In this document: one piece after another, positions 41,719-52,215 of the stretch
Position numbering within the stretch: the stretch's first letter is position 1
How the letters are laid out: the number at the start of each line of letters is the position of its first letter
DNA from: Entoloma clypeatum
Lineage: Eukaryota; Basidiomycota; Agaricomycetes; Agaricales; Entolomataceae
Assembly (NCBI GenBank): GCA_963565915.1
Contig: OY751488.1
Location: 310,001 to 374,000 of the forward strand
Direction: 5' to 3'
Length of the DNA stretch: 64,000 nt
The notes under the pieces: generated by a model
Told to the model about the DNA's origin: nothing
Databases searched by the model: none
Seen by the model: the letters and a program-made list of their open reading frames with translations, nothing else
Program-made: the position numbers and the translations under genes

Positions 41719-42844
41719 TAGAATTTCCTCCACAATTTCACTGTGTCCTTTTTCTCCTTCAGTTGCTACCAATATATCATCAATATAGATAACTACGTCT
41801 CCTTGATCAATCAAGTCTCTAAATATGTCGTTCATCATAGTTTGAAACGTGCTTGGGGAATTATTTAATCCGAAGAACATAACTGTTGGTTCGAAGGCTC
41901 CATCTGGGGTTGTAAATGCCGCTTTCCACTTGTCTCCTTCTTTGATGCGTACATTGTTATACCCCCATCTGAGGTCCATTTTGGTAAACCTTTTCTTTCC
42001 CTTTAATTTATCGATCAATTCCGGACTCAACGGGAGTGGATAATTATTGCGAACGGTCCAGCTGTTAATGTGTCGGTAATCCTGTACCATTCATTTCTTT
42101 CCGTCTTTTTTGGGTATAAAGAATACTGGCGAAGTTTGTGGTGACTTGGTAGGTCGAATATATCCTTTGCGTAATTGATCGTTTACAAATTTGGATACCT
42201 CTTTCCTTTCATCTGGTGACAGGGGATAGACTTTGGCCTTTTTTGGTACAAAATCCGGTTTTAAGTCTATAGCGTGATCCCATGGTTTCCTGATTGGTAA
42301 TCTCTCCGATGCTTTCTTTTCAAAGACTGATAGATATTTGTGATATTTCCAGGGGACAACCTGTTCTGCCGGTACTTCATCTGAGGGTTCTCCCTTAGCT
42401 GCCCTGAGCATGTGGATTACTTCCTCCTCCGTTTCTCCCTTATTTCCTTTTACTACTTCTTCCATTCTTCCACCCCATCTGGTCCTTGCAGTTTTATTTA
42501 AGTAACATGTTCGACGCATGCCACATTCTTCTGGACATCTTGATAATTTAATTTCCGCTTTTTCCCAATTGATTTCTGGATTATGACGTTTCAGCCAAGT
42601 ATGTCCAACAATAATTTTAGCTTTTCCTAGGTTGCATGCTTCAAACACTGCTATCTCCATGTGTCCTTTATACCGCATAGCCATGACTGCTTCATGCGTG
42701 ATCATAGCCATGACTGCTTCATGTGTGATCGAACCTCCTTGGTTAAGCGTGCCATCAACGTTGTAGACCCGAATGGGGAAAGGTAGTTCCCTTAATTTAA
42801 TGTTGTTTCTTTTGGCGAAGTCCAGATCTATGAACATCCCTGTC
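41719..42844 (-). pseudogene. pol: Protease C-terminal part and reverse transcriptase of E
   Basis: From right to left: the rest of the protease ([40 protein letters not shown]), the linker, then [13 protein letters not shown] at 42091-42093, and RT from [11 protein letters not shown] with RWGYNNVRI and [11 protein letters not shown]. The RT is cut at EEILKGV by the foreign block. A 27-bp tandem duplication near 42681-42735 repeats ITHEAVMAM in the protease. The stop lies at the same place as the first stop in element A1. Confidence 0.85.
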
Positions 42845-42849
42845 GCCCC

Positions 42850-43160
42850 TGTTGAAGTTCCACCTGGGCGCTAGCCACAGGTGTACTGAGCAACATAGCT
42901 ACAGTGGAAGTACTCTACGATACCGCTATGGTCACTTACATGGTTTGGAGGGGGTAAGGCTAGTGAGAGCGGTTGAGGCTGGTGAGAGCGATGGAGCTGG
43001 TTAAGAGTCAAGAGACAACTTGTTGATATTGACAGTTTCCTGGTCTTATATACCGTACTACTGTTTGTACCAACCAAACAAGTATGTAATCAAAGATGTG
43101 TAAAGGTCACATGATGTAATCTAATCTAATCTAATCTACGTGATGGGAAAAGTTTCAACA
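42850..43160 (-). repeat. 3' LTR of F
   Basis: 311 bp. It is followed inside the element by CCCCCCCATATTT, the complement of a G-rich polypurine tract. It contains a TAATC tandem repeat near 43115-43137. Confidence 0.93.
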
Positions 43161-43227
43161 CCCCCCCATATTTAGTACATACTTCTAAATACATCTTACT
43201 TTTTCCATATAGGTACTCTTTCTTCGT

Positions 43228-44841
43228 CTAGTTTTTAAGTAATCCAAAGTACGGGATAAACTTGTTGAAGAGGATCTTCCCCAGATTCTTAGTTAAAAGG
43301 TCTGCAGGGTTATTCACTCCTTCGATGAATTCGACCGTAATAATTCCTTCGGATACTTTTTCTCTGACAAAGTGAAATCGCACGTTGATGTGCTTGGACC
43401 GCTTTTCAGTTACAGGGTTGGATGCGATAAAGACGGAGCCATTGTTATCTCCATAGATCGGGACTGATCCGATCTGCATTCCAAGTTCGGCAAGCATGCT
43501 TCTAAGCCATGTCACTGCATGACTGCAATCTGATAGCGCCATGTATTCTGCTTCCGTGGAAGAGAGGGCAATGGTTTTCTGCGCTGACGAAACCCATGTT
43601 ACTGCTCCAGACGCCAGTGATATGAAGTAACCAGTAGTGGATTTCCTGGTGTTTTCATCTGATGCCCAATCGGAGTCTGTAAATGCGTAGATCCCTTTCC
43701 CAGAATCGCCATCGTACATGATCGCGTAATCTTTTGTCGCCTTCAAATACCTGCAAATATCCCTAGCCACTTCTAAATGGCGTTTGGTAGGGTTTGCGGA
43801 GAATTGGGACATTTTGATCACGGCGAAACAAATGTCGGGTCTTGTCCCGATCATTAAGTACAGTAGTGACCCGATGACGGATTGGTACTTGGATCTGAGT
43901 TCCGCATTGGGTTCATCCTCAGACTTCATGGGTTTGTAGCCCGTCGGGAGTGGGGTATGGGTGGCATTGGATTCGCTCATCCCCATACGTGCAAGAATTT
44001 TCTCAAGGTAAGGTACTTGATCAATGAAGATCTTCTTCCCACGTTGCCTTATTTGGATTGAGAGAAATTCCTTTGGTTTCCCATCGGGCACTAGGTGACC
44101 TAGGTCCCTACATTCCCATGTTGTCATGAAGGCCTTCTTTTTTTCTAGCGTATATTCCCGGTTTGTGCCGAGAAAAGCAGAGTCGTCGACATAGATGACG
44201 GCGATTACAATTTCCCCGTTGGTACTTTTGTGAATGAACACTCCCACATCGGAGTGAAGCCGGACAAAGCCGAGCTTTTTCATGGAGGAGTCAAGTTCTC
44301 TCCACCAGGCTAATGCGGCCTGCTTAAGTCCATATAGGGCTTTGTATAGTCAGTACACGAGGTTTTCTTTCCCTTTTACTATGTAGCCCTCAGGCTGTCG
44401 CATGTAGATTTCCTCAAGGAGCGTTCCATAGAGGAAGGCTGATGAGACGTCCAAAAGTGTCATGAACCACCCTTCAAGGGCTGTCAATGCCAGTATTAGT
44501 CGGACGGTTTCATATCTTACGACTGGTGAGAAGATCTGATCAAAGTCGATCCCTTCTACCTGTGAAAAGCCTTTTGCGACGAGGCGTGCTTTCAGACGCC
44601 TGTCGGACTTTTCGTTGTACACCCATTTGTTCCTTAGAGCTTTCCTCCCTACAGGCAGGGGTACTAGCTCCGTGATCACCCCGCGGCATTTGAGCATGTC
44701 TAGCTCTTTTCGTTCAGCCACATACCAGTCTTCTTTATTTGGAAGAGGGTATATGTCTTTATGGGACATTTCAACGATGCCAACTTGGACTGATATTGCC
44801 TCCATCAGAAGGTCATTCATCCATGCCGTTTGACCGCCCAA
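43228..44841 (-). pseudogene. pol: Reverse transcriptase and RNase H of F
   Basis: From right to left: WYVAERKELDMLKCRGVITE, the conserved KWVYNEKSDRRLKARLVAKG, FSPVVRYETVRLILAL, DVSSAFLYGTLLEEIYMRQP, TGA at 44350-44352 in place of a basic residue before LYKALYGLK. Then AVIYVDDSAFLG (active-site DD present), LSIQIRQRGKKIFIDQVPYL, RPDICFAVIKMSQF, the RNase H with YAFTDSDWASDENTRKSTTG, ALSSTEAEYMALSDC and HINVRFHFVREKV, ending at 43228. Apart from the stop the domains look complete. Confidence 0.9.
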
Positions 44842-44850
44842 TCTCCGTCT

Positions 44851-46573
44851 TCAATCTAATTTTTCAAGATCAGACGCTGGAGTGTCTTCCCCATAGATGC
44901 TTCCTGGCATCTTCCGAACTCGTCGTTCCCTGATCGGTCGATCTGGTACTTGCTCAGGTTCCGGAGTGGGTACTCGCGGTTCGTCATCAGGCTCACTGGC
45001 AGGCATTTCGTTGTCTGATTCAGGTTGATCCTGTTCAATGGGAACTGGTTTATGAGGTGTTTCGTTGTGACTATCGTCATCATTGCTGCCGGGGATGAGA
45101 TCCTCAAACTCATCAGCTGGCTCTGGGTTTTCCATTTCTGGATGGTTTTCTGGCAAAGGGTCGATGTGGCATCTAGGGTACTTGCTCTCATCAAAGATCG
45201 CTTTCCCACCCATGAAAATCATATTAGTCTCAGGATCCATAAAGCGGTATCCTTTGACTCCTGGTTTCGATCCGAGATAAATCATCAATCGTGATCTGGA
45301 TTCCAGGGAGTTTTTCCGCTTCTCTTTTGGGATATATACATATGCCTGGCATCCGAAGACTCTGACACTTGACATGTCGGGGATCTCATTAGTCACCCTG
45401 AAGTAAGGGGTTTTCCATTCAAGACGCTGCATGGGGGTTCTGTTGTAGAGGAACGCTGCATGTTCCAAACAGAATTCCCACCACATAGGTGGTAGACACG
45501 CGTCGAAGCGCAAAGCCTGAGATTTTTCCCATAGAGTTCGATTGATCCTTTCTGCTCTACCATTCTGCTGATGCTGATATGGGAGCGTGATGTCGCTTAG
45601 GTACCCCTTTGGTACTGGTGGGAATCTTTCGAAGTGCTTGATCATTTGGGTGACCAAGACGCTTATGCCAGGTTTCGACAGTGATTTCGCTGGAGATCGC
45701 GTGGATTTGGTCATGGCGTATTTCAGTGTCTAACCAATAAATGGTTTGTCCGAGAATGTGAGGCGAGAACTGTATTTTGTTCTGTCCTTTGGAGATGTTG
45801 ATTTCCCCACGCATTCCATCTACTTTGTAACCGTGATTAAGGAAGACGCCTAGGGACAATAGGCGTGTGTCCATGTCCGGAATGTAGAATACAGGTCGGA
45901 GAAGATGGGTTTTTACTTCCCCATTTAGGGTATGCCATACTGGAACGGCCCCAACTCCGAGAATTTCCAGTTTCTTTCCCTTTTCAGCTGTTTGGACAAA
46001 TCGCTTAGCCTTGAGAGGCCTGTAGTACGCGAAGTCCTTGAACTCATGGGTAAAGTGTAACGAGGCACCGGAGTCTAAGATCCATTGTGCGCGTTCTTTC
46101 TCCTTACAGTGTGTGCATGACGCAAAGTGCTTTGTATATTTTTTATATAGATCGTTGTCAATATGATCCATACATTCTGCACTAGTACTAGCTAGTATTT
46201 TACACGTCTGTAAGGAGGTGTTATTAGCTTTCCTTAATTGGTCAGATTCAGGAGAGGAAGATGACAAACCGTCAAGTTCAATAAGCCCATCTTCGAATTG
46301 GTCCGGCCCCATACGCTCGCTCTGATGGTCTATGTCCATCATCCTGAGGGAGTCATCCAAGGGCGGAGTGACTCGACGCTGCTTGGATGGTCTTTCACCT
46401 TCTTCTGGGATAATCGTATCCAGAATCCGAAGATTTGACCCTGAGGGACGAGCACCAATGCTCCGCGCGAGTTTCCTGACGTGATCATTCTTTTTCCACG
46501 CAGACGGCTTGCCCGAAGGAAGCCCGGTGTACTGGGATGGCGGCGGGTTCATTCGCTGCAGGAGCGACTGCAT
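44851..46573 (-). pseudogene. pol: Protease and internally deleted integrase of F
   Basis: The protease motif is ILDSGASLHFTHEFKDF, followed by the Gag-pre-integrase segment with TVETWHKRLGHPNDQALRKI. Directly after this, with a frame change near 45560-45600, the sequence jumps to LPYQHQQNGRAERINRTLWE, which carries the integrase Glu. The core that should hold the two catalytic Asp residues is missing. The later part (WWEFCLEHAAFLYNRTPMQR, SVRVFGCQAYVYIPKEKR, ESRSRLMIYLGSKPGVKGYR) is typical, ending in an acidic linker and TGA at 44851-44853. Integrase cannot be active. Confidence 0.88.
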
Positions 46574-46574
46574 T

Positions 46575-47379
46575 CACGCGGAATCGGGCTGGGTGGTACT
46601 TAATGTTTTCCCACGGCCAGTGACGGTGGTGAAGGATGGTGCCAGAAGAGGAGGGAAGTGGATGGCGGGAGCAACAAACTCAACCGTTTCCTCCATATGT
46701 TCGGACACATTGTCCGCAGTGTTGGCGCTTTTTTTCTGATTGCGCCAGCGTCCCTTTCCCTTCTTCTTTTCAGAAGCGGTACTTGGGTCGGCCGAGTTAG
46801 GCTGCTCGTCAGCATTGTTCTGTGAGGTACTTGGCTTTTGCTGCTTTTCCCATTTGGGGTCCTGCCCCTTTCACTTTGTCCCGGAAATTTTCCGGGCCTG
46901 CTCATTGGACGTACGAGTGGACCCAATTGAATACTTGCGCTGATATTCAGAGATGATGCTCTCGGCGACGGCTTTGTAGGTGAAATCGGCGGCGTCGTAG
47001 ACCTGGAAAAGGGCGGTGGAGAGTGACAACCAGGCGTCGGGAATCGCATTGGCCAGGATCATTGCCTGCATCAGATCGGGGACGATAAAGTTCGAATCGG
47101 CGAGCCGGGCGACGCTCCAAGGGCTGTGTCGTCGTCCCTAATCCAGGCCTTTTCTTCCTTGCGGAAGCCGGGCTGGTCAACAGTGGTAACCAGCGCATCG
47201 GTGTCGTGAGTGGAGACCGTAGTGGTGAAGTCGGCGATGTCGGGACGGGTGATGTCGCCAGAGACGATGCGCCAGACTCCTTGATGGAGGAGGTAAGACT
47301 TCATTTTCTCGGCCCAGCTCTGGTAGTCGATGCCATCAAAGGCAGTGATGATGTCGAGGGCAGAGCGAGAGGTAGACAT
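46575..47379 (-). pseudogene. gag: Gag of F (broken)
   Basis: ATG 47379 opens MSTSRSALDIITAFDGIDYQ, a Copia-type Gag start, followed by SWAEKMKSYLLHQGVWRIVS. A frameshift at about 47095 moves the frame to NFIVPDLMQAMILANAIPDA and TYKAVAESIISEYQRKYSIG. TGA stops follow at 46871-46873 and 46575-46577, the second just before MQSLLQRMNPPPSQYTGLPS. Both positions fit CGA to TGA changes. The linker (46600-46870) has Lys-rich and Pro-rich sequence. Confidence 0.8.
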
Positions 47380-47728
47380 TTTTAGATGAATCTAAAAAAG
47401 GGTTCCCAATCAGTGATGTGTTATGAATATGATTTAAGAAAACAATTAAATGATTCCTTATGACATATTCCCTTTAGGAATAGCGGTCACGGGAAAACCT
47501 TTTATATGTCAGAAACGTATAAGGAGCGATCAATGTTTCCACATGGAGTGTACTAGATCAATCCCCTTAGGGACGTCTCATGACAGGTACTTGTCGTAAT
47601 GACGTTCCCAGGTTCATATGTGAAGAAATAAGACTCAGAACCTAGATCTTTCAATCGGTTCTTTCCCAACCAGGGTAGAGTGGGCAGGTACTCGCTGTTG
47701 CCAGCGTTTCCCAAGTCCCTCTGCTATC

Positions 47729-47742
47729 CGGGGCCCATAACC
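47729..47742 (-). other. Primer binding site of F (initiator tRNA-Met half)
   Basis: On the minus strand the LTR is followed at once by GGTTATGGGCCCCGG. This matches the complement of the anticodon arm of initiator tRNA-Met (GGGCCCAUAACC), the known half-tRNA primer of Copia elements. It differs clearly from the self-priming sites of the Ty3 elements here. Confidence 0.75.
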
Positions 47743-48053
47743 TGTTGAAGTTCCACCTGGGCGCTAGCCACAGGTGTACTGAGCAACATAGCTACAGTGG
47801 AAGTACTCTACGATACCGCTATGGTCACTTACATGGTTTGGAGGGGGTAAGGCTAGTGAGAGCGGTTGAGGCTGGTGAGAGCGATGGAGCTGGTTAAGAG
47901 TCAAGAGACAACTTGTTGATATTGACAGTTTCCTGGTCTTATATACCGTACTACTGTTTGTACCAACCAAACAAGTATGTAATCGAAGATGTGTAAAGGT
48001 CACATGATGTAATCTAATCTAATCTAATCTACGTGATGGGAAAAGTTTCAACA
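47743..48053 (-). repeat. 5' LTR of F
   Basis: 311 bp. A TATA-like TATATAAG box is present in the minus orientation (around 47938-47945). Nearly identical to the 3' LTR. Confidence 0.93.
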
Positions 48054-48058
48054 GCCCC

Positions 48059-49583
48059 TGAGTCTAATAATGCTTCAACATCAAATGTGCGTTTGTCCTG
48101 CAATGTTTCCAGCGTGATTTTCATCATGAGCTCCTTTTCCAAAGAAGCGGATCGAATAAAAGATGGTTCCCCCATAGAGTCCGTTTGCCTAGTTAAATTA
48201 TCTGATTCTTCGCAACAGGGAATTAAGCATTCATCCGTAGGGGACAAACCAAGCCTCGTTGCCGAGGGCTCCCCAATGATATAGTTTACAAGTGTATCTA
48301 AGTCCGATTCATCTGTGCTATTTTTTTGGGTTTTTACCTTTTTGGGTTTGTCCAATAGTATTTTATTGTATGTAACTGCTGTGTCCGTAAGCTTTTGAAA
48401 CCAAGAATTTACAGTGTCTTTATGTATGTAAGAGTCTATAGGCAATTGTTCATATCGATTTGTCAGAGCCAGCGGGGGAATTACTGGTTGACGTTTACAA
48501 AATCCTGCTGCGCTGCAGCTTGTCCGTTGTTCTGAGCCGGTTGGCCCTGCTGTCCATTATTAGCTTGGCGCGCTTGACGCCTCGCGTTGATCTGTCTCAA
48601 AATTTCCTCCTCCTCATGTTCGTCGATCTGTTCGATCATTGCCGCTTGTACCCTACGCTGCAGCCATCTGCAATCTCGGGCAAAATGCCCCTGTCCGCCG
48701 CAGTTGTAACAATTCCCAGGAGCGCGTCTCTGGTTCCTATTGACGTCCATTGCATTTGGATCCCGTCGTGGTTGCTGCTGTTGTTGTTGTTGACTGTTTT
48801 GTTGTTGAGGATGGTACCCCCCGTTCTGTTGTTGCCCAAAGGGCCTCTGTTGTTGCTGCTGCTGTTGTCCATATGCGGGCGGATTGCCCCATGTGTTACG
48901 TTGTTGTCCAAAGTTATTGCCAGTCCTCATGCCTGGTCTTGCTGCGAAAGTCTCTTCCACTCTGCCGATTGCCAAAATGTCTTCACAGGTGCCCTGCACC
49001 GTGGACTTTCTCCTCCCTTGCTGGAAGAGTTGTTGCATGATAGATTCCTTGGTGTTCCTTTCCAAAAGGGTTACACCATGCCTTTCCTCGATCTTGCCCT
49101 TGATCACCAGGGTTCCGAATTGCATAATCCAATCATCGGTCTTCATTGAACCTTGCTTAAAGCTCTCGATTTTGGATCGGGCCCATTCAATCTCAGTGGT
49201 GGGACGAAACCTCGTTGTGATTTCGCCAACTAGCTCTCGGTACGTTGGCCAGTCTTCTGATTCCATACATTGGTTCAAACGGGTTTCCCCATAGACTCCT
49301 GCCGTGGGACCATCCAAACGCGACCACACTGCAATGCACACTTCTTCTTCTCCATTGAATAGCTCTCGGTTGACCCTGAGCCATGCAAGCATCTTAGTCC
49401 ACCATACTGTGAACATTGCTTTGGATCCATTGTATTTTCCGGGATCCGCGGCGACTTCTAATTTCCTTCCGCGGTTGTTATTTTGTGGGGGGGGTGATTG
49501 AACAGTGGTAATGGAGGTAAGGGTGATGGTGGGTGGTGTTGTTCAAATTCTTCATCAAATTGGGTGTTGGTGCCTTCGGCCAT
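48059..49583 (-). pseudogene. gag: Gag and protease start of E
   Basis: ATG 49583 opens MAEGTNTQFDEEFEQHHPPS. In a C8 run near 49488-49495 the frame shifts and continues NNNRGRKLEVAADPGKYNGS and then the Gag core (WWTKMLAWLRVNRELFNGEE, RPTTEIEWARSKIESFKQGS). A Gln/Asn-rich linker and the zinc knuckle CYNCGGQGHFARDC follow, stopping at 48481. The next frame holds the protease lead ending DVEALLDSG, where F is inserted within the DSGATG catalytic motif (48053/48059). The C-run slip may be a real indel or a base-calling error. Confidence 0.82.
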
Positions 49584-50159
49584 GATGGTGTGATGAGGGG
49601 GAGTGGTTGCTTTTTGAACAGTAGTACCTTGCGTCAGGCGCGCGACCCTGTTCTAACGCTTAGGCGAGAAAAAATCTAAAAGAAAAACCCAAAGAGTGAT
49701 CTGTTTATCCAGGTAGCCGATTTACCCGAGCAAAGGAAGATCTAGGAAAAAATGAAGTCCACATGGTCAGATCCCCTACGCGCGCTGGACTGGTCGATAT
49801 CCTGAAATAGGGTCAAAGGTTGGAACACCTTTTGTGATCTAGACATGTACGGTCTGCTCTCTCCAACCATCACATGCACCAGCAGCTCTCCCGAAGGTTA
49901 GTTGTGTCGGCCTTTGGTCACCTCGACACGGGACGGGCTCAATGTTTCCCTATGTGTCTCAAACGGCAACGCTAGATATAGTGGGTGCACCAAGCGTTTC
50001 TCTTCTTATCCCTGAAGTCCGGGAGGTCCCCCTTCACGCTAGGGTCCGCATGTAATAACGAAGTGCGACTTTTAACACAAAAGTGCGAAACAGCGGGGAT
50101 AGTGATGATGGAGTAGGGAGTGTGTGTTTGGGCAGGCAAGTAGAAAGAGCTTGTTCTTC
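49584..50159 (-). other. 5' leader of E, including self-primer site
   Basis: There is no ORF of note between the gag ATG and the 5' LTR. On the minus strand the LTR is followed by GA and then AGAACAAGCT (50157-50148), exactly complementary to AGCTTGTTCT in the LTR (50276-50267). Confidence 0.7.
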
Positions 50160-50448
50160 TGTTGAGGCGACGCTAAGTCAAACAATGTCGCGAGCCCAAA
50201 CTTAGGAACGAAGTGGAAAGATGATAAGAGAACTGTATTGCCAAGAGACCCAGCGGGAATCTCAAGAGAACAAGCTATCGAATACAAGTGAAAGTACCCT
50301 ACTTATATATGTAAATTCCATGAGGCTGCGTTGTGGCAGCATCATGCTGCGCGATAATGATAAGATGTCTTCATGTACGATATGATGTAGATAAGATAAG
50401 ATTGAGATAAGATAAGATAAAGTGAAAAGTGAAAATATGATCATAACA
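50160..50448 (-). repeat. 5' LTR of E with promoter
   Basis: 289 bp. In the minus orientation TATATAA (50309-50303) lies 33 nt before the predicted start AGCTTGTTCT at 50276. It is followed outside by the duplication CCTGG. Confidence 0.9.
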
Positions 50449-51931
50449 CCTGGCCTGTTGTTTACCAGAATCTAGCTCCTTAAGGATGTCCAATATCGCA
50501 GGAGTGATCCAGTAGTGAACACAAGGTTTGAGAGCTTTTGTTGGTGACTGTGACTCTGAATCTGTTACCGCGTAATTCATGCCGTTGTTGTGAAGGCGAT
50601 GAAGCATAGAAAGAAGTTTATCCCTGAGATCTCCTGTGAAATACTTCTCAATGCATTGCTTTCAGGCTTTGAGCACCTATGCGCGATTTGGATTAGCATT
50701 GCATCAGGTGCGCAGGATTCTTCATATCTTCCCCACATGAGCATGACGCCTGAGGAATGCCTGCTGTCGAAGGGCTTTCTCCTCCCTTGTAAGCACAATA
50801 TTGTTATGGTCCTTGCTCCCCGTGCTGGTGGACATGTCCGAGTTTGCATCCTGCCAGTGAGAGCATGTGCGTGCCAGTCTATTCAGTATCAAATGCCGAA
50901 GCGTTGATATATTGACAACTTCCGGATCATATGCCAGGGTCCTTCCCTTATATCTGGCATTCCCCGTCTTCACATAATCAATATATTCCTGGGCGAGGAA
51001 AGCCGTAGCCTGTTGGTTCCACTTGCATATTTTCAAACCGCCCTGCCAATTATATTCTATCTGGCAGACGTCTGGGCCAAATCGGGTCCTCCCCTGGACA
51101 TAGAGAGCAACATCGTTTAGATCAGCGCAGGGGGGAAGAGGTCCGGCAGGAATGCCAGCTTCCTCTTTCACCATCACACCCTTGTCTTCAAGCCACTTCC
51201 TAAGAGCATACTGTCATCCGAACGGCAGCTCAGCACAAGTCCAAACATCGCTTGGTATAACACTTACAGTGAGAACTTCGGGCTTTGCCCGTCGCCCTCC
51301 CTCCACTGTACCGATTCCTCCTTCCTCATCATCCCCATCGTTTGGATCACCCTCATTTCCTGGCAGGTACATGTGCGAATCCTGATCCTGGAGTGGCATA
51401 TGAAGAGGGCTTTCGTTACCAAGAAGTTTTTCTCTGAGGTCAGAAATTTCGGCTTGGAGCTTCGTTATGATGTCGTCACACATTTTGCCAACTTCTTGGG
51501 TTACGATGCTTGGAAGAGATGACCACACATGAGCCTCAAGAGTGGCCTGGCCTTCTTGAGCATGTCGAGCACACAGCTCGCCGAGATAGGCCTGAATCCT
51601 GTGAATGTGTGGAGATGAATCAGAAGGAGGGTCACTGAGAGGGGGACCATTTCCGGGGAACAGTGATGTTCTTCCAGTCGAGGGAGCTCCAGTCTCTGAA
51701 TCCACTGGCATATCATCACCATCGCTACCGCCTGAAACACGTCCTGATTGCAATGACTAACAGCAAGCATCAATTTCAAATGAGTCTGAGTCACCAGAGA
51801 AGACATTGGTTACTCACCGGGCTGGGATAGGGATTGCCACTGGCTTGTCCAGCAGCTTGATGGCAATCATGATTGAGGGTAGGTTCGGGAGTTGACAGCA
51901 GATTGGCACCTTTTCGAGCAAGACTAAACAT
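50449..51931 (-). pseudogene. 5' part of host gene split by element E
   Basis: ATG 51931 starts MFSLARKGANLLSTPEPTLN. A canonical intron 51757-51817 (GTGAGT...GTTAG, 61 nt) follows. Exon 2 reads GRVSGGSDGDDMPVDSETGA, an acidic low-complexity part, a helical segment (CDDIITKLQAEISDLREKLL), then TGA at 51214-51216, then YALRKWLEDKGVMVKEEAGI, IEYNWQGGLKICKWNQQATA and LRHLILNRLARTCSHWQDAN. A further intron is likely between about 50740 and 50635. The last part, LHRLHNNGMNYAVTDSESQS to KELDSGKQQAR, meets E at CCTGG. No known domain recognised. It is broken by the stop and by E. Confidence 0.6.
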
Positions 51932-52215
51932 CTAGAGAAGGAATAGATGAGATGGCATGAGAGGTAGAGAACAGAGAACAGTCAACAGACATTTCTTCCA
52001 GCCATGATGAGCAACGAAAGTCTGTGAGGTAGACAGTTATTAATGTGAACTGGCTTCAAATTCGGGAGGGCAGACCTTTTAGAGGTATCGGTAGCAACAA
52101 TACATACAATAACCATGCTCCCAGCAATTCAAATCAAGTCTTTGAACAGCATGTGTTTTCATTTAGACATTTAGACTTTAGACAACAGTCCTGCGCCTAC
52201 ATTAAACAATAGATT
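51932..52215. other. Intergenic, no gene seen
   Basis: About 280 bp between the start of the split gene and the end of the next minus-strand gene. It contains no ORF or repeat that I can support. Confidence 0.5.

Larger units (their letters stand above)
42850..48053 (-). mobile_element. Copia-type LTR retrotransposon F, inside E
   Basis: 311-bp LTRs at 42850-43160 and 47743-48053 (TGTTGAAGTTCC ... GTTTCAACA) flanked by the 5-bp duplication GCCCC (42845-42849 and 48054-48058). The domain order gag, protease, integrase, RT, RNase H is that of Copia. I saw a single LTR difference (43094 region A versus G, at a CpG). Several TGA stops and a deletion of the integrase core make it defective. Confidence 0.95.
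39019..50448 (-). mobile_element. Ty3/chromovirus element E, split by Copia element F
   Basis: LTRs at 39019-39297 and 50160-50448 (TGTTGAGGCGACGC ... CATAACA) with perfect 5-bp duplications CCTGG (39014-39018 and 50449-50453). It is on the minus strand. Gag, protease, RT, integrase and chromodomain are recognisable, but a foreign block replaces the RT end and RNase H (41031-41718) and F sits in the protease (42850-48053). It was inserted into an exon of a host gene. Confidence 0.93.

Noticed and set aside
43115..43137. TAATC tandem repeat as an independent microsatellite finding
   Set aside because: It is part of both F LTRs and only four to five units long.
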